NCBI GenBank assembly: GCA_003971905.1
Contig: RSEE01000026.1
Coordinates: forward strand, 372,001-436,000
Reading direction: 5' to 3'
Length of the DNA: 64,000 nt
Source of the DNA: Moniliella sp. 'wahieum'
Taxonomy: Eukaryota > Basidiomycota > Moniliellomycetes > Moniliellales > Moniliellaceae
Position numbers and translations under genes: made by a program. A model generated the notes under the pieces. It saw nothing but the letters and a program-made list of their open reading frames with translations. It did no database searches and had not been told where the DNA came from. Positions 45,091 through 57,959 of the stretch are shown one piece after another; the stretch's first letter is position 1; every line of letters begins with the position of its first letter.

Positions 45091-47813
45091 GGGGGGCAAT
45101 ACGGAGAGCAGGGGAGATGGTGGCAGGAAGCACAAGGGCGACGCTGGGGCTACGAGCTTATGAAGATGCTCAGCTGGGTGCGGGCAGGAGCACGAGTCAC
45201 CGGTCAGGCTCACCGCGCTGATCGAACCTGCAGATCTAGACGCACCCAGCCCAGCGCCCCAGCCGCCGCACGGGCCCAGTGTCCCCGCGGGGGTGCAGTG
45301 ACGTGATGTTAGAGCGTAGGTTCGCAGTGCACGCGGCTGCCCCCGTGCCCGCCGGCTGCCGGCGTCGTGCCGTCCGCATGGGAGGCTCACCCCATCCCCC
45401 GCAGCAGCGCACCCGGGCGCGCGGAGCCTCGGGCCAGCACGCTGCCCGCAGATGATGATGTCATCGCACAGCCTTGGCCCGCGGCGACACACTGGCCCCA
45501 CGGGGCTCCCCAGCGCATGACGTCGTGCCTGCGCACGGCCGTTTTCACCGCCTGTCCGCAACAAGCAACAGAGCGCGGCCTGGCATCTGCTGCATCTGCC
45601 GCATCTGCCGCACCCGGGCGCTGTGCGATCTTAGATCTGAATCCCAGCAATCGCAGCCAGGCGCCTGTCGCCAGCCGCCGCCCATCCCGTGCCCCTGCCG
45701 CCCAGTTCAACGTTCAAATCTACCTGACATCACCGACGTCACCTGCCACACACGCGCCGTGCGGGCAGGCATCCTCAGCGCTCTCAGCCGCAGAGCTCAG
45801 CTCAGGCGCTCAGGCCCAAGGCACTGCCAAGCAGCCTCGGCTGCCACCGGCATCTGGCCGCACACAACACCCCCTGGTGCGCACGTACGGCGTGTGACAA
45901 CATGCGGCCTACGCCATGGGAACGGAGAGTGAGATCTGAGAAGGCGCACCCGCAACAACGCGTACGCAAAAAACTCAAAAGTACTCCCATGCTGAGAGCC
46001 TCAGCGCCCCCCCCCAACGCAGTATCTCGCGTTGGACGAAAGTTCTACGCCTCCTTTCTACCCTTCCAATGCAGCTGTCCCCGAGGGTCCAAGATCCCAC
46101 TGCTGTCGCATCGTGTCTCCTGTCCAGCTGGTAGGCTGGGCTAGTTCGTAGTTGCTGTCTACGTAATACTTGTGTGACAGCACATGCGATCCATGTGATT
46201 ACGGTGTGCACATGCTTGGCCTAGTTGGGCACAGGTGCTAAAGAGAGGTAGGGGGGGCAGGGGTCGTCACGCGCGCGTCAGCGCTTCGGCACATCAGTAC
46301 TCCGGTACGCTGTCCCGCGCCCGTTACTAGTTACCAGAGCCGCAGCCACTAATGGTCACTAGCTGGTCACTCTCCTCGGTCGTCTCTCAGGCCGGCCTGA
46401 GGACCTCAGTTGTCTTGCGACGCTTTACGAAGAGTTGCCACGGTGCATGTAGCAGCGGGGTAAGAGTCGGGGCACGACGAGTAAAAACTAGGACTCCAGA
46501 AGGAAAAGGCACACGATTCCTTGGTAGAAGAGAGCAGACGTGGTTAACAAGGGGACCGGAGAAGGATTGCCTGTGATGCCCTAGTAACAAAAGACCAGCA
46601 CCTCCCCTGCCCTCTCAAAAAAACCCCCACAAGCACAAAATCTTGTTGCGGTCGTCTCTCAAATCTCAATCTCACGGACGATCGAACCTCTTTTTCTCAT
46701 GAAGTTCTGACTATAGGATCTCTCTGGTGAACATATGCGAGTTGAACCTTGCATGCTACACCGTGTATAACGTGTCACACCTCAAGAGCATCAGGGCTTT
46801 CGGCTTATGTTTCCACACTGCGGGGAAGTTGTCTCCTTGCTATACTCAAAAAGCCTCTCGCTACTTGTGAATGAGGAGTGCAATGGTGAGCGCGGTGAGC
46901 CTGCGGGGGCACCAAAAATGTCATAGAAGGACAATATGTTGCAGGCCTGATTGACGGTCCGCACTGGAAAGCTTGTCAGCGAAACGATCAGTATGATCAA
47001 TGAATGGCGGGGCGGAGGGCAAAGTGTCACCACCTCTCTCTCCTCCAAGTCCGAACATTATATGTAACACTCTTCGCGGCTGTTATATCAGGAGATGGAG
47101 ATGGGGGAAAGGATAGAGATCATATTCATCGAGTGGCATGGGAGCGAGGTATATATACCTCGGAGAAGAGGAGGCCGAGTGAGCTGACTCACACGGAGAA
47201 AACAAAAGGGGGAGCATAGAACCAAAAGGGGGAGATAGGATCTAGAACAAAACAGGGTCCAGTGAAACTGGTGAGCATCGGTGACCAGGTGAGTCTGGTC
47301 CCGACATGTTAAGCAAAAAGGAGACCAAGGTCCTGTCAGACAGAAAGAAAATGGCAAGATTGTTCGTGGGAGGGAACAAGAGCCTTCGAGCAAGGAACAG
47401 AAGCAAACAGGGGGAAAAGCGAAGAGCGAGATGCACGGCATGCAGAACTGGACATCTTGAAGCAAGCTTAGTCCACATTATCCGTTGCAAGAAGGTAAAG
47501 GTGCAATAGCGACCAAAACAGATGTAACATTTACAAGGGCCACCTCCTGCCTCCGATCTGTGGCAAAAGGACGGTCAGGTGGAGGTGATCCGGAAATCTG
47601 TTGATCGGTGGCAGTCGAACTTGTCTTTGTATGCATAACGAAAAGAAATGAGACAGGCGGCAGATCTTGGTACCATGCAGACATCATAAAGAAGAAACGA
47701 GATTAGGAACGGAAGAGTTGAAGAGAGCGGGTGAAACTTGTACATGTGCCCGTAGACCAGAATGACTTGGGCGAAGCTCGTGCTTGGCGCTGAGAGAAGT
47801 TCAGCGTGCACCG
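45091..47813. other. long intergenic, changing from GC-rich to lower GC
   Basis: The first kilobase is the GC-rich Slm1 upstream region and contains GTTCAACGTTCAAATC (45705-45720). From about 46.1 kb GC falls. A palindrome CTCAGGCCGGCCTGAG lies at 46386-46401. No gene or RNA is supported. Confidence 0.45.
46386..46401. promoter_or_regulatory. palindrome CTCAGGCC-GGCCTGAG
   Basis: It has the same 8-bp arms as at 23762 and 59633, in the opposite order and with no spacer. It is about 1.3 kb upstream of SLM1. Confidence 0.45.
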
Positions 47814-49650
47814 TCACTCCGATACCAAGGGTGACGGGCTACGGAATATGCCCCACTTCATCTCGAAGGCCACGGCGTCCTCGATGGCCTCAGCCTCATA
47901 AATCGGATTGGATGAGCAGATCCTCTCAAATTCGGTATCCAAAACCTTGATGTTGGTCCTATTTTGGGTACCGCGGCGGTCGTTTGGGACGAGTGAAGAA
48001 TTCGTTGGTCCCTGTGGACTGCCGCCAGTGGCAGCTGGTTGTACATCCAGGCAGTTCATGGAGAGACAAGGAAGGATGCGGATGCGTATCGCCAGCGTCC
48101 TGGCTTCATTCTCCGTGAGGGCGCTGCGCCCATAGTCCCGCATATTACGGATAAATGTCCTGTGGAATTGGGCAACACTAGCGGGAGCCCGACGAGCGGA
48201 AGCCCGCCTGGACGTGTTGGTATAATTGTCCGCCCAGTGGCACTTCTTCACCTGCCAAAGTAGAATGCGAGCAGAAAAGCAGTCAGAACGTGCCGTGAAG
48301 ACAAAAAGAATAACCGATGCAGATACCCACAATGCGTATAAGCTCGTAGCGGATCGTCGCTAGAGATACCTTCATCCTATTCCGTGCTTCGTCACCGAAG
48401 GATCCCTTATCATCCGCTGCGGCATCCAAAATGATACGAGGAACGCCAGGTCTGGCAACGTGAGTTTTGGCCCAATTCTGCTCAACCCAACGAACCTTCC
48501 TTGTCAGACAGAGTGCTTTTCTCGAATTTTTCTCGCGCAGCTCAACTTCGAGAAGACGTACCACACAAAAGTCAAGTAGATGACACGATTCCCACGGCCC
48601 CTTCAATAACATGCAACACAGAATTAACTGCTTTATGTACTTGCGCTGTAAATCCAATATGCGATTACACATATGCTGTGGTCACAGTCTTGATTTGCCA
48701 ACGATGAAAGAGGGGGAGGACAGTATACACACATATGGACGGACTTGTGCAACAGGATATTGGGCCCAAAACAATTTGATGAGTTTGCGTCCCGGTTCAC
48801 ATCAGTGGTCACCGAAGTGGCCACCGCCTCGGGGCCGTTCTCTCCCTTGGGGTTCGTGGGATAGTTCCTGCTGGAATTCGTAAACAGCATCTCGAAGTCC
48901 GTAAACAGCTTCTCCAAGTCGGTCGACGTCCTTTCGGAGTTCGTACACCTCGTTTTGGACTTCGACGATACCTCGCCACACTGGTTCCGTGGCCCGTTCA
49001 TAATCGCGAGAATGCCGCACGACACGAGGACTTTGAGGTGGCCGAGCATAGGGCAAAGGCGTGCGCCTGTGCCGTTCACGCCTTGGAATTGGTCCGGTTT
49101 CTCCTTCAGGCCTTGATGAACCGTCAAAAGGCCCGCTGGTGCTGGGGTCCTCTCCAGAATCATCGACCACTTCAGTGACTTGCATTTCGGTCGGAGAAGA
49201 AGGCGGATTGACCTGTACGGGCTCCTCTTCACCCAATGGAGGCATATCCATACCCGGCGGTAACGAGCGCATTTGACGCGCTTCCTCCGCTGTTGGCGAG
49301 GGCGACGTGGGATTTGTGCTCCGAGCATCCGCCGTATCAGCAGGAGGTTGATTCACATCGACTTGGCCATGGAGGCCACCGTCAGCTTCGACAAGCCCGC
49401 GCTCACGTGGGCCCCTTGTCGGTGCATCCGTAGTGCCACCGCCTGCCGCACCGTCTCGCTGAGTAGGCTCATTAGCACGCCTTCTGACCTTGCGAGTAAT
49501 AATACCAGCCGGGTCCGGCTGATTGTGGGTAATGGCATCGTACCGGACTGGGCAGAAGTATCTTGTCATCATTTGGGCGGAGACGCAGTGCCGGAAATAG
49601 TGGGCGGTGAGAGTAAGGGTGGCGCCGCAGTAGGGGCAAATGAGACGCAT
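47814..49650 (-). CDS. orphan zinc-finger/coiled-coil protein, multi-exon
   Basis: Exon 1 is a clean frame of about 280 codons. It opens MRLICPYCGATLTLTAHYFR followed by HC, a possible C-x2-C-x8-H-x3-H zinc site. A Pro/Glu-rich polar linker follows (ARQMRSLPPGMDMPPLGEEE, VDDSGEDPSTSGPFDGSSRP), then a heptad region (VEVQNEVYELRKDVDRLGEA, VYGLRDAVYEFQQEL). A first intron probably runs from near 48820 to TTACAG near 48650. Exon 2 reads KYIKQLILCCMLLKGPWESC, LLEVELREKNSRKALCLTRK and ARPGVPRIILDAAADDKGSF. An intron (GTATCT...CAG, about 48325-48255) leads to KKCHWADNYTNTSRRASARR, RTFIRNMRDYGRSALTENEA and VLDTEFERICSSNPIYEAEA. The family is unknown. Unlike its neighbours it shows almost no frame breaks, and it sits in a lower-GC island. 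The 3' end may have another intron. Confidence 0.52.
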
Positions 49651-51879
49651 GGCGGCCTCTCCAGATGGTCGATCAGCGGCTCAGAGCTCGCTAGTCGCTG
49701 TTGGACAGGGAAACGAAGATGGGTGGTGGGGCGGAGCACAAATGCGTGGCTAGGCAATCGCTGGTCTGTATTAGTGCTTGTGATCGAGGTCCCGGTCAGA
49801 CCAACCAGAGAATGCGCAGTGGCAAATGCATTCGAGGAGGTGCCGACATATAATGGCCACACCTTGCCTTTTGAGCGCTGAGCCACCGGATAGCTCGGGT
49901 GTGTTTTGGCCAAAACGCCCCTTCAGTCCCCCCTTAAGCTTCCTTGTTATGCAGTTTAGCCCCTGGGGCTAGCTGCTTGATGTTCCTCTATAGGCGTTGC
50001 CGGTTGGCGTAGACCGCCACCACTAGTGCGATAGCATTATTATATCACGCTCGAGGACCATCCGGACTCCAGAACTCATCGTTGCCTGTTAATCACATGT
50101 AAAGCTCATCAGTGGCCACGGACACGTTCTGGGCGCTCGAAGACCTCGGATGAATGAGGAGATGACACAGGATGGCACATGGATAACCCCCTACAGCAAT
50201 GTTGTGAGAAGAAAAACGCCGTGTGCCAGGAGCCAAAAGCACGGCGGCAGTGTCCACCCAGACCGCCCCGGTGTTTCGTTGCGCCAGAGTATAGCTATAG
50301 TAGTGGTATAATCGCGCGTATAAGCGCGGCCCGTGCCCTGGCAATTTGGATTTAAGTATTTATGGCCAAGCTGACGCGCCCCTCCACTCGGCTTTCCCGT
50401 CCTGCTCTCACCGAGTGCTTTTATAGAAGTACCGAGGGAGACTACCACAGGGGGGGGGGCACCAGAGGTTACCCATCCGGGAGCGCCTTACCTCTACTGG
50501 AAGCCCTCTGCTTGTGGTGCACGATGGGGCGCTACTAGGTCTGACTCGGACGTCAACTGGTGGAGCGGCGGTGCCATCCACACCGAGCTGTCCGTATTTG
50601 AACCTGCTATGCATCATCGCCTGAGCTGGAGGACAGATGTGGATGTTAGTCGGTGCAGGCCGGCCCTGGTCGAAGGCTGAGGATCAGGGTGCAGCGTGAG
50701 GCTCGGCTGAGGCTTGCCCCGGCGCGGGAGAGGCTCGGATCGTTATTGCATTATGCTGGGATGAGATGGCTGTATATACCGGTGGGAACAAAATGGCGAT
50801 ATCTCAGCCGTCTCTCATCTGTTCTGACTCAAATTTGGCATGAAGTTGCATGCTCTGTTGGGGCAATGGGCCAGATCCATCCCCTCTCCCATGATGCATG
50901 ATGAGAGGCGGCACGTGTAAAGGCGTGCTAGCACCAAATGAAACACTGATATGGACGATGCGAGCCGTCGGAACTGCTGAGAACCCCGCATTCGTTTTTG
51001 CTTATCGAAGCTCAACTGAGCATGTCCCGCACCATAACCACCGGTATCTATAACGGCTCAATCGTCCCGTGTTACGCATTATCTCCCCTACGGGTTAGCA
51101 GGTTTTATAGGCTTTCGATATTCTGCTGGGCTTTGATTGCACTTTTGTGCCACAAAACAAAACACCGACACTGTAACAGTCGGGGCTAAACGCAGGTAGA
51201 GGCAACACTTTCGGTCTCTGGGACAGCGTAAGAACCAACTGTTTAGTGCGATTGCAACACAGAATGAGTATTTGAAGAATGTCGCTAGTGTTTTCCTGTT
51301 GTAGCAAGAAAAAGCAGCTAATGGGAGCCCGATGCGGTGGATCTGCTCGGCAGTAGCGGGTGGATGTTGCGGTTGGGAGGGTGCCCGACAAGGGCTGTGG
51401 GGGAGCGCTGGCGAGCATTGCGCAGGGAAGGGGGGGAGAGATAGGGCATGGTTTTGGATGGGAGGAAGGGGGATCGGTTGCCATACCTGGGTCGGTGCGG
51501 ATCGATGGCAGAAAGGATGGGACGCGGCCATATCCCTCTGGTGCCTGGCTGGGTCCCCCGTGCACCTCACAATGGGCTACGACCCAGCCAGCACGCAGCA
51601 GACGCGCCAGAAGACAGTGCCTGCCAGCTGACGTAACCCGCGAGCACTGGCTCTGGACGTGGACACTGCCCCCCCGCAGGCAGGCGGGGGCGGCTGGCGC
51701 GGTGGGGCGCTAGGGTTGGGCGATGTTCTGGGGGATTAAAATACCTCTGCTGTGCTTGCGATTAGGAGACAGCCGCTGTGTTGGTGCCGCTGGCGGGCGG
51801 CTGCTGCTGCCGCTTCGTTCTGCTGCTTCCTCCCCCCACAGCCCCGTCGCCCTCCTCCTGCCCGCGCAGTGCCGTCGCC
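49651..51879. other. long intergenic, lower GC, nothing recognised
   Basis: About 2.2 kb between divergent genes. It contains ATGATGCATGATG (50891-50903) and a run of ten G at about 50450-50459. No gene is supported. Confidence 0.45.
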
Positions 51880-54690
51880 ATGGCCGACACGCCCGACCTG
51901 GCCATTGTGGCTGCGCGTGCGCGTGCGCGCGCCGAGCAACGCGTCCGCCCCCCGCTCCTTCTGCCCAGCACCGACGCTGACGTTGACCAGGACGCCGTTC
52001 TGGCCCGCGTCTTTGCCGACAAACCCCCCACTTCTCGGCCCTCCGCGGCCCTCACGGCTCCCACGTCGTCTGTCGCGCCTGCCTCGCCTCTGCCTCTGCC
52101 TCTGCCCCTGCTTCTGCTTCTGCCTCTGCCTCGACTTCTGTCGCTGTCTCTGCCTCTGTGTCTGTACCTGCCGCTGCCTCTCTGGCTGCCTCCTCTGACG
52201 ACACCGACGATGGCTCCCAGCCGCCTTCTCATCCGGCCAGACGGCCCCGGATCCCGGGCTTGCTTCGGCGCCAAACTCATCGCAAGCATCTTCCGATGCC
52301 ATGTCAGCATCGGTCCTGCCGCCAGGCTCGAGCTTTGCTCAGACCTCGTCATTCCAGTATCATCTCGACCACTTTAACTCGCGTCCGGCCCCAACCCGTA
52401 CTTGGACCCAAGAAACTGCACCCGACCATGACTTCAACGCAGGGGCGGGTGCGAACGAAGCCAGTCGCGGCATCCCAGGTGCCAATTCCCAATCTCAGAT
52501 TCAGCTTGCTCAGCCCGCTCCTCTGTATCCCCGCTTTCAGTTGCCCCCGCCCCCAGTGCCTCCTCCGCTGCCCGGACCCCCCGTACCGATCCATGCCAAC
52601 GCCTCCGGATCAGGAAACCTCGATGAGGAAGGGAAAAGCCCCAGTCAGTCTCAAACAGAAACGGTCGAGCCCAAATTGGTTTTGCCCCCTTTACCCATCC
52701 TACCGCGGCTCCCTCCCCTCCCTCCTCCCTCGCACATTGGCCATGGGACCAGCAGCGCTGCTAACAGTCAGAACAGCAGCCGCGCCAGTCCCACTCCAAG
52801 CCCGGAAAATTCAGATGCTCCTGCCTCGCAAGGCCTGTCGCCTACACCTTCCCCTGCTGCTCCCGTGGCTTCCTCAGCCAGTGGGGCGCCTCCCCTTGTG
52901 GTTGATGACACCACCACGCAGGGCAGCAATACGACCGAACCCGTCCTCCTTCCGACCCCGGGTACGTCTCAGGACCATTCGCCCTCGTTGACCTTGGATC
53001 AGATTACGGCCGCACGGTACAAAGCCTACTCTACTGGATTGCTGCTGCCAAAGGTACAGGTGGTGGGAGCGGTACGCCGAGTGGAACGCGCATGCCTCAC
53101 CTTACGGTGGCACTCCACAGTGCTTACGTCCAAGCCGCCAAAATGTTGCCCGACTCGCTTGTATTTACGGGGATGCTCCGGCGGGATACCAAGGCTGCCG
53201 AGCAAGCACTGCGCGCTCAGGATACAACGCGCATGACGGCGGATGGTAAGCCAATCAAGACGCGACGCAGGACGCTCCCTCATGAAGCGTCGGTGCTATT
53301 GGCCTTTTTTAATGAGAACCAGTTCCCCGCTTCATTTGAGCGGGATGAGTTGTCTGCTATCACGGGAATGCGACCACGGTATGTTTCCCTATCTTAGATC
53401 TTACTTCTACCTCGTTACTTACCTGTACGTTGCCCCAGTGCGGTGACAATTTGGTTCCAAAACCGCCGACAGACCGAGAAGAAACGCCAAGGCGGGGAAG
53501 CCTCGGGGGAGGATGAGACAACCCCTACCGCGCCCTCGGCAGTTCGTATGACGAGCCAGGATAGCGACGAACGACCACATTCTTCCTCTTCCTCCAAGTC
53601 TGCTCGTCACCCGGCGGACACGGCGGGCGAATGCACCACCCCTGCCCCCTGCCTTGCCAATGGGACACCCATTCCCTCCTTCCCTGGTCCACCCGCCCCA
53701 ACGTTCTACCTTCCTCCTTCAATGCCGTTGGCTGTTACGCCCCCCGGCGCGGGCGCCCGAGCAAGAGAATGACGAGGACGAAGACGAAGAAGAAGAGGGG
53801 GACTTGGCGTTGGATCCATTGGCGCCTAGTCGACCGGTACGGCCGCTGCAGCGGGGACCTTGGTACCCTCCGGCCCAACCTGGGCCCCACACGCGGTGGG
53901 GTATGGCAATTCCAACATTGGGGTCTTGAGTGCCGGATCTCGGCCCCGCCTCTCCCTCAGTCGGGCAGCAGTTCCTCTCGCTGCCCGGCTCACCGGATCG
54001 GCTTCGGCGCCTTCTCTCCATCCCGATGTACCTGGGGGAAAACTTCCGGAACGTTAGGGCTGGGATTGGCCCCGGCTCGTCGGGCTTCAGCACGGCCGTC
54101 TCCTTCGTTGCGCTCCACAGCGGACTTGTCCCCTGCTGCCTCCAAGCGGGTAGGTATGGAGGCCAGTATAAGCGCGTTGGGAGCGGCGAATGTGGATGCG
54201 CTGGTGTCAAATGGTCCTCGGGTGACTCCCACTGCATTGACCACACGCAGCCGAACCGCTTCGCCCTCCCCCGAACAAGGGGAAGAAGGGGACAGTCAAG
54301 CTCGTTTGTTGGCCCGCATGCACAGTTCTTCCTCGGTTCCCGACTCGCCCTTCTCTGCCCTTCTTCGCCTGGCGAAACCCGTTCTCCTTCCCCCGTAGGG
54401 AACGAAACGATGCGCAAACGGCCAAGGACCAGTACAGCGCGCAAGACGGTGCCCAGCATCGGATGGAAATCTACTGTGTCCCGCCTGGTTCGGCTGGACC
54501 GCTACCACGCATCCGTACACCCCGCGCTTCCGGTGCAGGTTCAGGTGCGGGGGGGACGTTGGAAGCGCTCGCTACAGCATCCGCTACGCTCGCCAACTCG
54601 GACCGCTCCGAACCGCCACCAGCTTCGTCGTCCGAGGAGATGTCGGCTGTGGAAGGCTTGCTCTGGATCTCCCAGCAGCAACCAACGTGA
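51880..54690 (+). CDS. homeodomain transcription factor
   Basis: About 900 residues from MADTPDLAIVAARARARAEQ to MSAVEGLLWISQQQPT. The homeodomain lies near the middle: TRRRTLPHEASVLLAFFNEN, QFPASFERDELSAITGMRPR, then a 60-nt intron (53379-53438) and AVTIWFQNRRQTEKKRQGG. This has the helix 3 core WFQNRR, and the intron sits just before helix 3. The N-terminal half is an Ala/Ser repeat, then Pro-rich (LYPRFQLPPPPVPPPLPGPP). After the homeodomain come Ser-rich and acidic (ENDEDEDEEEEGDLALDPLA) segments, and GMEASISALGAANVDALVSN. Frame changes occur near 52080-52290, 53060, 53750 and beyond. It is not a TALE-type domain as far as the visible part shows. There is no neighbouring partner as at a basidiomycete HD mating locus. 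Confidence 0.85.
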
Positions 54691-55580
54691 TGGGATATGG
54701 TCTGTACGCCGCGTGCCTGTGTCCTGTTCCCTGTACCCTGTACCGCCTGTGTCTTGTGGCGTGTCTGTGCCTTGTTTTGTGCCCATCCAAGGAGGGGAAG
54801 GGGGTCGCGGGCATGCGGGTATCCAATTAAAGTTGGTTGGAGTTCGTACTTGTGCTCCCCCCTCCCGCCGTTCCGTCCCCTGTCCCCCCCATCAAGGTAT
54901 TGCCCCCACCAGATATATCCGTGCCCGTTCTCGTGTTTTCGTTTTTTTTTGTATTGCCCTCCTCCTATCCACCCTTGCTTCTCTCCTCATTTCCCAGTGT
55001 CCGCCATTTCCAGCGTTGGGCCACAAAATATGGATAGGCCTCTTATCTTTGTTCCTATCCTTGGCCTGATGGTCTGGCCTGGCTTGGCTTGCGTGGTATG
55101 CGGTTGTGGTTATGGTTTGTGCTGCTAGCATTGGTAGAAACTTCAAGTTATTGGGATGTGCGTCCGTTTGGAAAGATACGTCAAGACGTTATAGTAACGA
55201 GAGTTGCCATATCGCCTCGGAACTGGAACTAAAAAGGAGAGTACTGGTTACCTCAACCAATGCGGGGCAGCTCGGTGGGCAGGCAGCGTTTGTGCTGGAT
55301 GGAAATGGGCGTGGGTGGGGGGCAGAAGGTGCGAAGCCATCAGTCGCGGGTCGCAGCTACCAGCGGTATGTTTGTGACGCGTGGAACAATGGGTCCCAGG
55401 ATGACGTGGAGTGATGCATTAGTGATGTCAGATGTAGATTGTGGGACCAACGGTTGCAGCAGACCCACCGAAAGAAAAAGCGGGGTAGCAAGTGCTGCGC
55501 TCATTCTCAGCACTCACTGTGGGCGCGCCAGGAGCAGAGTGGGTGTCAGAGCAGCCATCGCTCCTCCTCCTCCCACCACC
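54691..55580. other. intergenic, 3' flank and upstream region
   Basis: Just after the stop lies a TGTCCTGT/CCCTGTACC low-complexity stretch. The rest holds nothing recognised before the acyl-CoA ligase. Confidence 0.5.
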
Positions 55581-57721
55581 ATGCCCTCCGCCCTGTCGCC
55601 CTTCGACCTCGTCGTGCCCAACATCACCCTCGCCCAGCTCCTCAGCGACACCGCCTCAGCCCCCCAGCTAACCGCACCGACGCCGACACCCCTTGCTCAT
55701 CCCCCCACCCACGCTCCGAGCCAGCGACCCCATCCCGCACGATTCCCTCGCCTCTCTGCCCCTTCTCGCGCTCGCCTCAGCGTCAACGGCGTGCGCGATC
55801 TTTCCACTCGCATCGCTGTTTCCCTCCTCGCCCCGCCCAACAAGACCTTCCCGCCCGGGACGCGGGAGAAGCACTGGCCAAGCTCTTGTCTCGTCCGTGG
55901 CCCCGCAAAGGCGTCGTCGCCCTTTTCAGCACCAACCAGCACGACTTTACTACGGTCGCGCTGGCCTTCAGCTAGCCGGCGCAGTTCCCGCGCTGTGCAA
56001 CCCGGCAGCCAAGGCGAGCGAATTTGCTCACCAACTGCTCAGCACCCATACTCAGCTCATCATTGCCACCAATAGCACCTTTGACACGGCTACCCACGCA
56101 GCCAAGTTGGCCGCCGGACAAGAGGAAGGCTTCAACTTTCAGGGTTCCCACCGCTTCCTTCCCGCCTCCGGTCTTGGTGTTTGATGAGGACTCGCCTGGA
56201 GCTATGCACGCTTTTTGCTCCGGCCTTCGCAGGAGGCCTGGCACCAGCGCAAGGCCATCTTGGATTCAGTCGTGGTGGACCCCCAATTGGATGATGCACT
56301 GTACTGCTTTAGGTGAGCACCTCTTTCACCCCCCCCTCCCCCCGTCTCTTGCTCTCTGACGCTCAAACTGGCTGTGCTTGCAGCTCTGGCGTCGGGGTTG
56401 CCCAAGGCTCTGCGCCTTTCACACCGCAACCTGGTCGCGAATGTGATCCAGCTCTACGTGCTCATGGCCAGCGACTATTACCCCCCCTTGGCCCAAACCT
56501 ACCTCCCCCAGCTCAAGCCGTGGGAGCAGAACGCTTTGCCCAATGGAAGCTCGGCGGGGTTGCCTACGTCGTGGATTCCCTCCCACCCTTTTGACTGGCA
56601 TTTCCACCTTGACATTTGCCCACCTTCCACGCCTATGGCTTGGTCAGCCAATTTGTCGCGCTCTACACTGCCACACCTCGCATTGTCTTTGCTCGCTTCC
56701 ACCTCGAGCCCTTTCTGGCAGCGTGCAAAACCATAAGGTCACATTTTCCTTTGTCGTGCCCCCATCCTCCTAGCCCTCGCCCAGCACCCCCTGGTGGACC
56801 AGTACGATCTCTCCAGCTGAGACGGATTGCTTCTGGCGCTGCGCCTCTCCCCGACCAAATTAAAGCCCAGGTCCGCCGTCGGATCGGCACGGTCATCACA
56901 GACGGATGGGGGTTGTCGGAGATGTCACCGATTGTGGCACTGCAGAATACGACTGTCACTGCGAACCAAGCGGGGGGGTGGGCAGCTTGGCTCCGGGCAC
57001 GGGGGCGCGCGTGGTGGATCTGAACACGGGCGAAGATTTGCCAGCTGGCAAGGAAGGCGAAATTGGGTCCGAGGTCCGCAGATGATGCTAGGGTACCTAA
57101 GTGGGGATGCGGAGCTGGCCACATTTGATGGCAAGCGGGTAGAGGAGGACGGAGGAGATGTCCTGCTGCCATCGGGGGCGTGGTTGAAAACGGGTGATAT
57201 TGGGCGCATTGATCAGGCACCAGTATCCTTTCGCCTGACTGGGCCCAGCAGGCCCTGGTCCGGGGCCAACTCCGCCTCACGAGCCGAATCAAGGATGTGA
57301 TCAAGATGAACGGCTTCCAAGTGTCGCCCAAAGAATTGGAGGATCACTTGTTTGATTCGCCCTTGGTTGCCGATGCGGCGGTGGTGGGGCTGCGTCGTTC
57401 GACCGCGCTCCAACGGGCTAAACGGGAGGAAGTGGGCACGGATCCGACTGCCCTGTCAACTCACCACCAAGCCAGTGCACATGCCCCAGAAGGCTTGGCT
57501 GCGCTGGTGGACGAAGTGCCGTGGGCATTTATCGTGCCCTCTGCCCAGGCACAGAAGATGAGTGTCAGTCTCGTACCGAAGAGCTTCTGAAAGAAGTCAA
57601 TGGTCAAATGGCCGGCTATAAGAAAATCCATGGGGTTGAGTGGGTGGATTCGCTGCCCAAGACTTCTTCGGGCAAGATTTTGAAGCGGGAGCTGCGAGAC
57701 CAAGCCGAGACGACGGCGTAA
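55581..57721 (+). CDS. AMP-dependent acyl-CoA ligase, 4-coumarate-CoA ligase-like
   Basis: Adenylates a carboxylic acid and transfers it to CoA. After MPSALSPFDLVVPNITLAQL, the N-terminal lobe reads GVVALFSTNQHDFTTV and LQLAGAVPALCNPAAKASEF. A 71-nt intron (56313-56383) splits the P-loop-like motif: SSG on one side, then SGLPKALRLSHRNLVANVI. Next come TFHAYGLVSQFVALYTATPR, LRRIASGAAPLPDQIKAQVR, then TVITDGWGLSEMSPIVALQN (A5). LKTGDIGRID (A7), then SRIKDVIKMNGFQVSPKELE (A8) and WVDSLPKTSSGKILKREL (A10 with the catalytic Lys) complete the set. The substrate is not predictable. The end ETTA is not a PTS1. An insert of about 35 residues (near 57400-57510) before VPWAFIVP is unusual. Many frame changes occur. 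Confidence 0.88.
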
Positions 57722-57959
57722 CCGTTTTCTGTTTTGGCACAGTGGGTATGTTATTGATGTTTGACTTGTCATTTCTCAGTGCTTTTCTCCCAAGACAACA
57801 ACCGCCTACATGGTTTTGCGATCCTAATAATACGCATCTACCAGCATATTTGTCTGCAAGCAGTAGTGTGATTCCGCAAGAGAAGAAACATAGTTGGGTG
57901 TGAGGCAGAGCTTGAGTCCATGAGAGAAGCAAAGCCAGTGTGGTTCGCCGCGTTTGCGT

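Noticed and set aside
45367-45897. Plus-strand open frame of about 176 codons upstream of SLM1
   Set aside because: The composition is GC-driven (Ala, Pro, Arg), frames are open on several strands at once, and no domain or start context supports it.
47814-49650. Orphan zinc-finger gene as a retrotransposon gag or transposase
   Set aside because: No reverse transcriptase, integrase, DDE motif, terminal repeats or target duplication is visible around it.
51880-54690. Homeodomain gene as part of a basidiomycete mating-type HD locus
   Set aside because: HD loci have two divergent homeodomain genes. The neighbours here are an unknown gene far upstream and an acyl-CoA ligase.
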